Of a DNA stretch of 64,000 bases, positions 10,086 through 22,200 are shown one piece after another. Made by a program: the position numbers and the translations under genes. Source of the stretch: Symsagittifera roscoffensis. Its lineage: Eukaryota > Xenacoelomorpha > Acoela > Convolutidae. The DNA is taken from assembly GCF_963678635.1 (NCBI RefSeq), contig NC_087068.1:20752914-20816913 (forward strand), read 5' to 3'. The notes under the pieces are model-generated. The model searched no databases, was not told the DNA's origin, and saw only the letters and a list, made by a program, of their open reading frames with translations. Position 1 is the stretch's first letter; each line of letters starts with the position of its first letter.

Positions 10086-10350
10086 ATTTTTACAATAAAC
10101 TACTCTAAATGACGATAAAACATCAATTTACAAATGTTATTTACAATAAATCACATACAATTTGGTTCTAAACCATCATGATAAAAAATTAGCCAATCAC
10201 AGTTGACCTCTAAATTACTATTAAGATTAAAATACTTTTAACCTCTAAAATTAATTAAACATTTTAAAATTAATTTGTCTGGAAGTTTCTGAGTCATAAT
10301 TTCGATTTAGACATGTACGTTTTGAATAAAAAGCCAAAAATATTTTGGGA

Positions 10351-12987
10351 CTAAATTTTCAGTGTTAACTCCCTGCTCCTAAACTCATCGCGCGTGTTCA
10401 AGCCCGGTTTCTCTTTCCTGATATGTATTGCCTCTAGTGTTAGCAATTTTGTTTGGTTGTTTGACCTATCTATAATTTCCCAACTAAGATCTGCGCTATT
10501 TCCTTCAAGTTGGCATTGCTGAAGGTGGAGGCCTACCGGTGAGTCTGCTTTCCTATGTTCCTCAATTCTAGTGGTCAAATGTCGAACAGTTTGTCCGACA
10601 TAGGTGGAAGTGCATCCACTACATGACAGTTTATAAACCACTCTTGACTTGAGGTCATTAGAAAATGCTGACTTCAGTGATGGTAAACATGATTGTAGTT
10701 TTCTTGTGGTGAAAACCACTTGAACGTTCGTTAATTTTCGTAACCTGTTAGCAAAATATTGGCTCTGGTTACCTCTATATTGCACCATCAGCATTGGGGG
10801 CTTTTCATCCTTTGGTGATTGAACTGACAAACCCCTGTCACTATCCAGGGGCTTGCCTTTACCCTCGATGATCTTGCACAAGGCGTCTGAAGCCACCTTT
10901 GCGGACCAATTTTCAGGGTACTGATTTGTCAGCCATTGCGCCCTATTAGTTTCCATAGCCTTATCAAATTGCTCCCAGCTAGATGTACTCCTAAAAACCC
11001 TGTGTACAGTGCCTTGGATAACACTACGCTTATACTGAGTTGGGGCGCAGCTTCTATAGTTCAGTATAGTCCCTGTATCTGTTGGTTTTTCATACCAACT
11101 GCAAGTTACACGCCTATTCTGCGATATATTTATGTTCAAATCCAGGAACGGCAAATTCCCCTCCGAATTAGTTTTCTCTAGAGTGAACTGCAAATTTGGA
11201 TGAAGAGAATTGGCGGCATCGAGAAGACAACTCGGCTCCCCTCTGACTGTTCTAACAATGTCATCCACATACCTGAGGAACAATTTCACCTGGGGAGTAT
11301 CCTTCTCCTTGTTCTTAGCTCGGCAGCAGCTTTCACAGTACCAGACTATCTCGGTTATTGATGCGTATACGTCATCGGATATTTTTCCGCATTTTAGATG
11401 ATACCAGTTTCGGCAACTCTCGCATTCAACCCCCTTTGATCTATATGTGACTTTCCTGCTGCAACATGGGCACAAGCCGTTTTTGTCATTAATTTGCTGT
11501 ACCCCCGTTCCCACCGGTATTTGTTGTCGTAGAGCAAATTCGTATTCTTTCAGCCATAAGTTTGCCAGAATTACAGCGAGGGACGCTCCCATTGCTAAAC
11601 CATCAACTTGTACATACCATGAATCATTACACTTGAAATATACTTTGCTGACCGCCATATTCAAAAGCCTTTTCATGGTTGCTCTTTGAATTTCAGGAGG
11701 AGACTCCTGGCTGTACAGCTTCTGTAAAGCAATTTCAATTGCCTCCTTCAGGGGAACGTTGGTGTACAAACTTTTCACATCAAGAGATATTATGGTTTCA
11801 TCCGGATCTAGAGCAATGTTTTCTATTTTTTCTCTAGCCTCTTTAGTATTGGTTTCTATATTTGCTCCATCGATGTTGTCAAAAAACTTCGCAAGCATTT
11901 TGTTAAGATTCTCATACGAGCTGCCGGGAAGTGATAGTACAGGTCGTAGGGGTGTCTCATCCTTGTGTACCTTAGCTAAACCGTACAAACGGGCGGGTTG
12001 CCCCCCTGTTGATCGTATCTTAGAATATAACTGATCACTTATCTCGTCTCTTTTGTTCATGGCTAGTAACTCTTTGTTAAGTTCTTTCTCAATTTTCAGT
12101 ATCAGCTCATCAGTGGTTGCATCTTTTTTCACAAACTGAGCAGATTGCAACAAGGATTCCAGCTTTGATTCATATGTTTGTTTCCTCATTATGCAAAAAC
12201 CAACCCCCTTATCAAAAGGCACAGCCAGCAACCCATTATCTTTGAGATATTTCCTCGTTTTTTCAACGGCTTTGTCTCTTGGGGTTTGCCGTACGTTTTT
12301 TGCATATGCCTTTGCCGCGGCTTCTATTTCACATAACGTTTCACCAGATGTTTTTTGATTTTTCAATTGTGAGAGGAAAATGTCGATATCCGCCAAAAAA
12401 TGTGTTTCGTTAAATTTGTCTCTAATTGGATGCTTGGGGCCCATTGATAGCACTTCATATACCCATTCAGGCAGTTCAATATTATCAAGTACCCTAACTG
12501 ATCGCTCATTTCTCCCCCCAAGAGGTTTATCTTGTCTCTCGGACAGTTTTTCTAACTTTTTTCTATGGTTTTCTGATGTTGTCTTTAAGCTTGCCTCAAC
12601 TTGCCGCCTCACGAATCGGAAAATGGATGCCCACCACTGTTTGTCAATTTCTTTTTGCACCAGTGATCTCGCTTTCCTTAGCATCTCCTCGTACCTTTTC
12701 CTATCCTCATTTGCCCTAGAAGTTTCAGTCCTTAGTAGTTTCAATTGAAAATTATGCACAGCTTGGTCCGAAAAAACCCCGTTCTCGGGGACCCTAAACT
12801 TCAAAAAGTCCGGTATTAGATCGTTTTTCAGACATTTTCTCAGAAACTTCAGTCTATGTACAGATACTTGAACTTTTTTAAAGAATTTTAAATAGTCTAA
12901 CACAATTTTCCAAGTTAGTTTCCTTTTCAAAATTTGTCTGAGCCAAACAGCAGGCAAAAGTACTGTGGTCATTGTTTTGCAGGCCAC
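10351..12987 (-). CDS. Penelope-like reverse transcriptase with internal PHD finger and C-terminal GIY-YIG endonuclease
   Basis: Uninterrupted 878-codon ORF; the alternative ATG at residue 6 (12970-12972) is equally plausible. Domains: N-terminal coiled, basic region (1-240); the PLE-typical DKG block at 258-261; RT motif A SLDVKSLY at 401-408; motif B GLAMGASL at 463-470; motif C RYVDDIV at 572-578 with both aspartates; GIY-YIG from about 785, with Y785, YVGQT at 796-800, R807, H811 and the late glutamate E852. Between motifs B and C sits a C4HC3 zinc finger: C506/C509, C522/C525, H530/C533 and C551/C554, with the PHD-typical aromatic W549 two residues before C551. All catalytic residues are present and there is no stop or shift, so the copy may be recent or active. 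In PLEs this protein performs target-primed reverse transcription. A PHD insert in the RT palm is not something I know from the family. Confidence 0.9.
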   Translation of the reverse strand: MACKTMTTVLLPAVWLRQILKRKLTWKIVLDYLKFFKKVQVSVHRLKFLRKCLKNDLIPDFLKFRVPENGVFSDQAVHNFQLKLLRTETSRANEDRKRYEEMLRKARSLVQKEIDKQWWASIFRFVRRQVEASLKTTSENHRKKLEKLSERQDKPLGGRNERSVRVLDNIELPEWVYEVLSMGPKHPIRDKFNETHFLADIDIFLSQLKNQKTSGETLCEIEAAAKAYAKNVRQTPRDKAVEKTRKYLKDNGLLAVPFDKGVGFCIMRKQTYESKLESLLQSAQFVKKDATTDELILKIEKELNKELLAMNKRDEISDQLYSKIRSTGGQPARLYGLAKVHKDETPLRPVLSLPGSSYENLNKMLAKFFDNIDGANIETNTKEAREKIENIALDPDETIISLDVKSLYTNVPLKEAIEIALQKLYSQESPPEIQRATMKRLLNMAVSKVYFKCNDSWYVQVDGLAMGASLAVILANLWLKEYEFALRQQIPVGTGVQQINDKNGLCPCCSRKVTYRSKGVECESCRNWYHLKCGKISDDVYASITEIVWYCESCCRAKNKEKDTPQVKLFLRYVDDIVRTVRGEPSCLLDAANSLHPNLQFTLEKTNSEGNLPFLDLNINISQNRRVTCSWYEKPTDTGTILNYRSCAPTQYKRSVIQGTVHRVFRSTSSWEQFDKAMETNRAQWLTNQYPENWSAKVASDALCKIIEGKGKPLDSDRGLSVQSPKDEKPPMLMVQYRGNQSQYFANRLRKLTNVQVVFTTRKLQSCLPSLKSAFSNDLKSRVVYKLSCSGCTSTYVGQTVRHLTTRIEEHRKADSPVGLHLQQCQLEGNSADLSWEIIDRSNNQTKLLTLEAIHIRKEKPGLNTRDEFRSRELTLKI

Positions 12988-13060
12988 GAGTAATGAAACT
13001 CACAAGGCACAAAGCAAAACAAATCACACTCTTCTCACCCCTGTTTGATTTGTTGTTCAG

Positions 13061-13127
13061 ACTGTCACAGCGCATCTGAACAAATGCGCTGTGACAGTCC
13101 AAAGAACATGGAGAGGATTTTTAGGTC
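13061..13127. repeat. copy of a SPATA17 exon-3 fragment fused to a palindrome
   Basis: Bases 13074-13127 are an exact 54-base copy of 13542-13595, inside coding exon 3 of SPATA17, in the same orientation and 468 bases upstream. Directly left, ACTGTCACAGCGCAT (13061-13075) is the inverse of ATGCGCTGTGACAGT (13084-13098). It lies at the 5' boundary of the Penelope-like element. It is not a functional exon: the acceptor is missing and the copy ends mid-exon. Confidence 0.8.
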
Positions 13128-13230
13128 TTGTTTTGTTTCGCAAGTAGTGCAAAGCGCAGCTTCGCCTCTGAATTTGGGCCAGTATTAAAGTCTTGATTTT
13201 TTTGAAATTGAAATTTTGTTTCAGAGATCA

Positions 13231-16200
13231 ATGGCTGCCTTTCTGAAGCTTCAGGAAGAAAATAAACAGTTCAGTTATGAGATTTTCGAAAACCACAAGT
13301 GAGAAGCAATGGAAATTTTAAGTCAAGAAATAATTTAATTTAAGACTGTTGAAAAATTCACTAACCGATTTGCTTCAGGGATGCTGAAAGGTACCGAGAG
13401 ATTGAGTTTCAGGCTGTTATTGTCATTCAAAGTTGGTACAGAGGAATGAATACTCGGCATTACTTACGGTCAGTCAGCAGTTTCGTTAGCATCGACGTTC
13501 GTTACCTTAAAAGTTGATATATTTTTTCTTTGTTTACAGATATCTGAACAAATGCGCTGTGACAGTCCAAAGAACATGGAGAGGATTTTTAGGTCGGAGA
13601 TATTGCCGGGAAAAACTTGACGTAAGATACACTGATTTAGGTATCAAGTAGGTTAATAGTTCAAAAACTCGAGGACTGATCAATTATTTACCTTCGCGAG
13701 CGTTAGTGAGCGTTGTGAATAGTACGGCTATTCTTTTTTTTGAACCTAAGTCAAAAATTTTGGTGCCAATTTGTTAGCGCCTTTACGCGTTTTTGATATC
13801 ATGTGCTTTGACATTCGATTAGTAATACGTTAACACAGTTGATGCATTTTTAAATCATCGAATGAACCGAAAAAAGCTGTTTGTTTCGAACAATATAACT
13901 ACTACTACTGTTGCGTTTACTGTCCGTTTTCCCATTGTGGCGGGGTTGGACAATCGGAAAGTGCGCAAGCAATGGTTCTGATGAGTGCATTCTGAGTAGC
14001 ATTCAAGCTATTTAATGGAGGATAACACCTCTTGCCATGATATTTGATCAAGGCAGTCTGGGTTTGAGGCCTAAAGTATTCAGGTCTCTTTTAACACAAT
14101 ATGTCCAGCGTTTTTAGGCCCTCCTGTTGGTCTTTTCCCTGGGACTGAAACTTGTTCTGCTGATTTTAGCGCATGGTCATTTTCTCTTCAGTGAACCCAT
14201 TTTGTCACATTTCCGTCCCTCGAAATTCGTGTTTCAAATCGTTCAGTTCACCGTCTCCAAAATTATATTTCCGAAATTTTTGTCGTTTTCCAAAGTTTCA
14301 ATACCATTTTGTCGGAAAATATAACACGATTCCATTCAAAATTTAAATAACGATTTGCATAAGATATTCGTTTCTCTCTTTGCTCTGACGCCAAAACAGT
14401 TTGCGAGGCTTTCCGTTAACAAAATCCTGCCTTTTGAATAGGTCGTCGGATAGAAAAACTTGAAACCGGAAAATTATTGCTCAGGTTAAATAATGAAATA
14501 ATGTTTTTCTGCGATTAATTTCCGAAGTTGAATAATTTGATCGTCTCCAGATGTGTTTGCGTTCTTGGGCGTCCGATCATTTTTTTTTGTGTAAAGCAAC
14601 TCCTTGATCTGTAAAACATCATGAACGGTAAATTTCATTTTTTTTTTTCAACTTATTTTGATACTTCTTGTATAGTAAAATCGGGATTTTCATTACGCTT
14701 TACAAAAATTAAAATAGCTTAATCATTGGATAATCGACGACCTCGCATTTTGAATTTGATCTGACAAAAAGTTCAAGGTTAATCGGCTTCAGATTTTGCA
14801 TGCAAAAAAAACGTCGAAAAGCACTGATTGCTCATTTTAATTAATTCTGTATGCCCGAAGTCTATGCTACTAATTATAAAAGCTATACAGGCAAAGTTAG
14901 TGAAAATGCCTTCAGTTTGTTATATTCCAAATTATTACTTGTAAAATTGTGTCTACTCGTATTTGGTGCTACTTTTACTGCATAGCATTGGCAATTTATT
15001 AGCATACTTAGCTGCTTTTTGCCGAGTCCTAAGCGTTCGTGGCCGGGAGGGCAGGGCTTGCTACTCCAAATCTGGAAGTCGTAGGATGGAATCCGAATGT
15101 AAACAAAGTTAAATTAAATAGAGGTTTTATCTTTTCTTATTTCATTTTACAAAGCTGCTTTTTTTCCATGTTATCGCTAGTGTTTGCGAAGGGCACCTTC
15201 GCCTCTATGTTATAAATTAGGTTTCCTTTTTCTTCTGTCTGTCTCTGATAGTAGTAACGACAATAAATGTTCATTTGATTTTTGACTTTCACAGAAAGCG
15301 GTGAAAAAAATGATGCTGGATTACTATAACGACAGAGCTATAAAAGTAAGTGTGATGTTAATTGTTTTCTGTGCTCATAGAAACAACTTCCGCGCTTTTA
15401 CTAATCATGCCTTGTTACAGATACAGAAAAGATGGCGTGGGTTCTACGTTCGAAAATACAAACATAACTTCTATGCTAGAAAGAGATACCTGGAGTTGGT
15501 TGAAAAGAAGAATGCGATTGTAAGAGAACAGCTCCAGGACTACCAACATCAGGCGAAGCAAGAATTGGTTCGTCATTTGAACGATATGCGGGCTAAAAAG
15601 GTGGAAGAAGAAGCAAAGAAGACACATTTTCTGATGAGCACAAGAACTGTTAGTATCTGTTGTTCTTGAATTGCTTTTTTCTTCCTGGATTCGTAACATG
15701 GAAAGTTGGATACCTGTTTTTTTTTCTGACAGGTATCGCGTTTTAGTGTCCTTTTGTTTTTATGATATTTAATTGTACATTTTATAAATTTGTGAGTTAT
15801 ATCTAAGAGAGACAACGTTCAACCTTGCGATCAGCAAAGGGTATTGCAATTGAGGACTATTTTTCACCGTAAATACTTTTCTTCATAGAATGGTCTAAAT
15901 TAGAAAGTAAGTTTAGGTTCAGCTGATAATTAATTCAAATTTCTGTGCGTCTCCGGCTCACCTGGTCTGAAGGTAACGAATACGCCTGAGACGGCAAAGG
16001 CCCGGGGTTGGAATCTGACAGGAAATTTTCGGCTTATTATTTTTCTGCTTATGTTAGCCGGCTTAGTTGCCACATCGTAGAATTGTTCCGTATGTTTTTT
16101 TTGGTTCTTTTTCGCTTAAAAACTTTATTTTGCCAAATCGATTACGGATTCTATTTGATTTCCATGGTGACTTAATTATGAGTTGTTTCAGGGGAGAAAA

Positions 16201-19200
16201 AAAATTATGCTCCCCTCTGGATTGCACAAGTTGCTAAAAATCTTAGAGTAGAAATCTATATCTATCTATACTATATTTAAATGCTAGTGACAGCTATCTC
16301 CCATGTTCAAGCATAATAATTTTGCATGTTTAACGAAAGAATTTTTTCATGTTTAAGCTATATCATGTATTGCAATGCTTAAGAAAATTTTTCATTATTT
16401 TGCCCGCAAGGTCATAAATTTTTCACTAATTTTTTTCGAGGCCAAATTAAGTCTGTCTGTCTGTATACCTGCTTTTTTAATTAATTTGATTATGTCTGTC
16501 TACCCGTCTCCTATTTTTTTAAAAAATTTCTTCTATCAAATCTATTATCTATTATTATGTATTTTAATGCGGGCTTCACTATCTCGCCATGTTTAAGCTT
16601 TTTCAACGTGTTTTTTTTTGCATCTGATTTTACCGTTTAAATTCAGTTTTTATTTCATCAAGTTTGTAATTAGCAACCCAATAGGAACAACCAAATCCTT
16701 GTAGTTTTCGAGATATGACGTTTTTTATGATTTTTCAAAAACTTATAGTTTAAAAAATTCCAATGTGTTGAAGATCTCAGTCCTGTTGTTGGATTTTGTG
16801 AGGGTACTCTCAGGGGTTTCAAATCTTGCCTCTAATTATGGCTGCTCAAATCCTTGTAGTTTTCGAGATATGACGTTTTTTTTTGGATTAAAAAAAAAAT
16901 TCTGAAATTTTAGATATAAAAAAATCACAAAAATTGACATTCCCATCTCGGTGCTGAAGTTTTGTCAGGGTACTCTCAGGAGTTGCTATTTTTGCCTCCA
17001 AATAAGACTGCTCAAATCCTTGTAATTTTTGAGATATGACGTTTTTTATGATTTTCTCCGAAATTTTCAAAAAAAAAAATTAGATATTAAAAAATTCCAA
17101 AATTTGAAGATCTCAATCCTGTTATTGGAATCTGTGATGGTACTCTCATGGGGTTGCAAATCTTGCCTCTGAATATGTCTGCTCAAAATCTTGTAGTTTT
17201 CGAGATATGACGTTTTTTTAGGATTTTCTCACAATTTTTTTCAGAGAACTTGTGTATGAATATTTTTCATAAAACTTGAAATTACGTTCTCAGTAGTGAG
17301 GCTCTTTCAGGGTACTCTCAAGAGTTGTACATTTTGTCTCCAAATTTGACTTCTGAAAACCTTGCAGTTTTCCAGATATGACGTTTTTTGTGATTTTTTT
17401 TAAAAAAATTTTGTGAAATTTAAATTAATTTTTTTTTCAAAGTTTGAAATTCCTAACCTGTAGTTGGGGGCTGTCAGAGTAATCTCAGGAGTTGCAAATT
17501 CGGCCTCCAATTAAGAATGCTTAAATCTTTCTAGTTTAAGAGATACGACGATTTTTGTGAAATTTTTTCTGGTTTTCAAAAAAAAACCTCTTTTTAGAAA
17601 ACTTAAGGTGAAGTTTTCCAAAATGTGAATTTCCCAGCGTTGTAGTTGGGTATTTTAAGAGTACTCTCAGGATTTGTAAATCTTGCGCCCAAATGCGACT
17701 GCTCTATTGCTTTTAGCTTCCCAGATGTGACGTTTCCAGATGTGACGTTTAATTATGAGTTGTTTCAGGGGAGAAAAAAAATTATGCTCCCCTCTGGATT
17801 GCACAAGTTGCTAAAAATCTTAGAGTAGAAATCTATATCTATCTATACTATATTTAAATGCTAGTGACAGCTATCTCCCATATTCAAGCATAATAATTTT
17901 GCATGTTTAACGAAAGAATTTTTTCATGTTTAAGCTATATCATGTATTGCAATGCTTAAGAAAATTTTTCATTATTTTGCCCGCAAGGTCATCAAATTTT
18001 TCACTAATTTTTTTCGAGGCCAAATTAAGTCTGTCTGTCTGTATACCTGCTTTTTTAATTAATTTGATTATGTCTGTCTACCCGTCTCCTATTTTTTAAA
18101 AAATTTCTTCTATCAAATCTATTATCTATTATTATGTATTTTAATGCGGGCTTCACTATCTCGCCATGTTTAAGCTTTTTCAACGTGTTTTTTTTGCATC
18201 TTTAACAAAATTTTTTTTTCACGTTTAAGCGATATCGTATATTGCAATGGTTAAGGGATTTGTTTTTCGATTTTCCCGTTTAAATTCAGTTTTTATTTCA
18301 TCAAGTTTGTAATTAGCAACCCAATAGGAACAACCAAATCCTTGTAGTTTTCGAGATATGACGTTTTTTATGATTTTTCAAAAACTTATATTTTAAAAAA
18401 TTCCAATGTGTTGAAGATCTCAGTCCTGTTGTTGGATTTTGTGAGGGTACTCTCAGGGGTTTCAAATCTTGCCTCTAATTATGGCTGCTCAAATCCTTGT
18501 AGTTTTCGAGATATGACGTTTTTTTTTGGATTTAAAAAAAAATTCTGAAATTTTAGATATAAAAAAATCACAAAAATTGACATTCCCATCTCGGTGCTGA
18601 AGTTTTGTCAGGGTACTCTCAGGAGTTGCTATTTTTGCCTCCAAATAAGACTGCTCAAATCCTTGTAATTTTTGAGATATGACGTTTTTTATGATTTTCT
18701 CCGAAATTTTCAAAAAAAAAAATTAGATATTAAAAAATTCCAAAATTTGAAGATCTCAATCCTGTTATTGGAATCTGTGATGGTACTCTCATGGGGTTGC
18801 AAATCTTGCCTCTGAATATGTCTGCTCAAAATCTTGTAGTTTTCGAGATATGACGTTTTTTTAGGATTTTCTCACAATTTTTTTCAGAGAACTTGTGTAT
18901 GAATATTTTTCATAAAACTTGAAATTACGTTCTCAGTAGTGAGGCTCTTTCAGGGTACTCTCAAGAGTTGTACATTTTGTCTCCAAATTTGACTTCTGAA
19001 AACCTTGCAGTTTTCCAGATATGACGTTTTTTGTGATTTTTTTTAAAAAAATTTTGTGAAATTTAAATTAATTTTTTTTTCAAAGTTTGAAATTCCTAAC
19101 CTGTAGTTGGGGGCTGTCAGAGTAATCTCAGGAGTTGCAAATTCGGCCTCCAATTAAGAATGCTTAAATCTTTCTAGTTTAAGAGATACGACGATTTTTG

Positions 19201-22200
19201 TGAAATTTTTTCTGGTTTTCAAAAAAAAACCTCTTTTTAGAAAACTTAAGGTGAAGTTTCTCAAAATGTGAATTTCCCAGCGTTGTAGTTGGGTATTTTA
19301 AGAGTACTCTCAGGAGTTGTAAATCTTGCGCCCAAATGCGACTGCTCTATTGCTTTTAGCTTCCCAGATGTGACGTTTCCAGATGTGACGTTTAATTATG
19401 AGTTGTTTCAGGGGAGAAAAAAAATTATGCTCCCCTCTGGATTGCACAAGTTGCTAAAAATCTTAGAGTAGAAATCTATATCTATCTATACTATATTTAA
19501 ATGCTAGTGACAGCTATCTCCCATGTTCAAGCATAATAATTTTGCATGTTTAACGAAAGAATTTTTTCATGTTTAAGCTATATCATGTATTGCAATGCTT
19601 AAGAAAATTTTTCATTATTTTGCCCGCAAGGTCATCAAATTTTTCACTAATTTTTTTCGAGGCCAAATTAAGTCTGTCTGTCTGTATACCTGCTTTTTTA
19701 ATTAATTTGATTATGTCTGTCTACCCGTCTCCTATTTTTTAAAAAATTTCTTCTATCAAATCTATTATCTATTATTATGTATTTTAATGCGGGCTTCACT
19801 ATCTCGCCATGTTTAAGCTTTTTCAACGTGTTTTTTTTGCATCTTTAACAAAAGAATTTTTTCACGTTTAAGCGATATCGTATATTGCAATGGTTAAGGG
19901 ATTTGTTTTTCGATTTTCCCGTTTAAATTCAGTTTTTATTTCATCAAGTTTGTAATTAGCAACCCAATAGGAACAACCAAATCCTTGTAGTTTTCGAGAT
20001 ATGACGTTTTTTATGATTTTTCAAAAACTTATATTTTAAAAAATTCCAATGTGTTGAAGATCTCAGTCCTGTTGTTGGATTTTGTGAGGGTACTCTCAGG
20101 GGTTTCAAATCTTGCCTCTAATTATGGCTGCTCAAATCCTTGTAGTTTTCGAGATATGACGTTTTTTTTTGGATTTAAAAAAAAATTCTGAAATTTTAGA
20201 TATAAAAAAATCACAAAAATTGACATTCCCATCTCGGTGCTGAAGTTTTGTCATGGTACTCTCAGGAGTTGCTATTTTTGCCTCAAAATAAGACTGCTCA
20301 AATCCTTGTAATTTTTGAGATATGACGTTTTTTATGATTTTCTCCGAAATTTTCAAAAAAAAAAATTAGATATTAAAAAATTCCAAAATTTGAAGATCTC
20401 AATCCTGTTATTGGAATCTGTGATGGTACTCTCATGGGGTTGCAAATCTTGCCTCTGAATATGTCTGCTCAAAATCTTGTAATTTTCGAGATATGACGTT
20501 TTTTTAGGATTTTCTCACAATTTTTTTCAGAGAACTTGTGTATGAATATTTTTCATAAAACTTGAAATTACGTTCTCAGTAGTGAGGCTCTTTCAGGGTA
20601 CTCTCAAGAGTTGTACATTTTGTCTCCAAATTTGACTTCTGAAAACCTTGCAGTTTTCCAGATATGACGTTTTTTGTGATTTTTTTTTAAAAAAATTTTG
20701 TGAAATTTAAATTAATTTTTTTTTCAAAGTTTGAAATTCCTAACCTGTAGTTGGGGGCTGTCAGAGTAATCTCAGGAGATGCAAATTCGGCCTCCAATTA
20801 AGAATGCTTAAATTTTTCTAGTTTAAGAGATACGACGATTTTTGTGAAATTTTTTCTGGTTTTCAAAAAAAAACCTCTTTTTAGAAAACTTAAGGTGAAG
20901 TTTCTCAAAATGTGAATTTCCCAGCGTTGTAGTTGGGTATTTTAAGAGTACTCTCAGGAGTTGTAAATCTTGCGCCCAAATGCGACTGCTCTATTGCTTT
21001 TAGCTTCCCAGATGTGACGTTTCCAGATGTGACGTTTAATTATGAGTTGTTTCAGGGGAGAAAAAAAATTATGCTCCCCTCTGGATTGCACAAGTTGCTA
21101 AAAATCTTAGAGTAGAAATCTATATCTATCTATACTATATTTAAATGCTAGTGACAGCTATCTCCCATGTTCAAGCATAATAATTTTGCATGTTTAACGA
21201 AAGAATTTTTTCATGTTTAAGCTATATCATGTATTGCAATGCTTAAGAAAATTTTTCATTATTTTGCCCGCAAGGTCATAAATTTTTCACTATTTTTTTT
21301 CGAGGCCAAATTAAGTCTGTCTGTCTGTATACCTGATTTTTTAATTAATTTGATTATGTCTGTCTACCCGTCTCCTATTTTTTTAAAAAATTTCTTCTAT
21401 CAAATCTATTATCTATTATTATGTATTTTAATGCGGGCTTCACTATCTCGCCATGTTTAAGCTTTTTCAACGTGTTTTTTTTGCATCTTTAACAAAAGAA
21501 TTTTTTCACGTTTAAGCGATATCGTATATTGCAATGGTTAAGGGATTTGTTTTTCGATTTTCCCGTTTAAATTCAGTTTTTATTTCATCAAGTTTGTAAT
21601 TAGCAACCCAATAGGAACAACCAAATCCTTGTAGTTTTCGAGATATGACGTTTTTTATGATTTTTCAAAAACTTATATTTTAAAAAATTCCAATGTGTTG
21701 AAGATCTCAGTCCTGTTGTTGGATTTTGTGAGGGTACTCTCAGGGGTTTCAAATCTTGCCTCTAATTATGGCTGCTCAAATCCTTGTAGTTTTCGAGATA
21801 TGACGTTTTTTTTTGGATTTAAAAAAAAATTCTGAAATTTTAGATATAAAAAAATCACAAAAATTGACATTCCCATCTCGGTGCTGAAGTTTTGTCAGGG
21901 TACTCTCAGGAGTTGCTATTTTTGCCTCCAAATAAGACTGCTCAAATCCTTGTAATTTTTGAGATATGACGTTTTTTATGATTTTCTCCGAAATTTTCAA
22001 AAAAAAAAATTAGATATTAAAAAATTCCAAAATTTGAAGATCTCAATCCTGTTATTGGAATCTGTGATGGTACTCTCATGGGGTTGCAAATCTTGCCTCT
22101 GAATATGTCTGCTCAAAATCTTGTAGTTTTCGAGATATGACGTTTTTTTAGGATTTTCTCACAATTTTTTTCAGAGAACTTGTGTATGAATATTTTTCAT

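Larger units (their letters stand above)
10055..13060 (-). mobile_element. Penelope-like retroelement (endonuclease-positive), apparently full coding length
   Basis: The element runs leftward on the minus strand. Its single long ORF encodes RT plus GIY-YIG endonuclease. An AT-rich 3' untranslated part ends near a hammerhead-like motif at 10055-10085. The 5' end is placed near 13060, where a palindrome and a copied SPATA17 exon fragment begin. Both ends are approximate; no target-site duplication or partial second copy could be defined by eye. It lies head-to-head with SPATA17, with its start only about 170 bases from that gene's first coding ATG. Confidence 0.8.

Noticed and set aside
15301-15669. 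Single-exon reading of SPATA17 at 15301-15669
   Set aside because: It reads through the 75-base intron and a splice donor; joining the exons restores IQ motif 3 and the family length.
18489-18713. 74-codon minus-strand ORF repeated at 20132, 21776 and 27159
   Set aside because: Recurs only because the 1.64-kb unit is tandemly repeated; no start context, domain or conservation beyond the DNA repeat.
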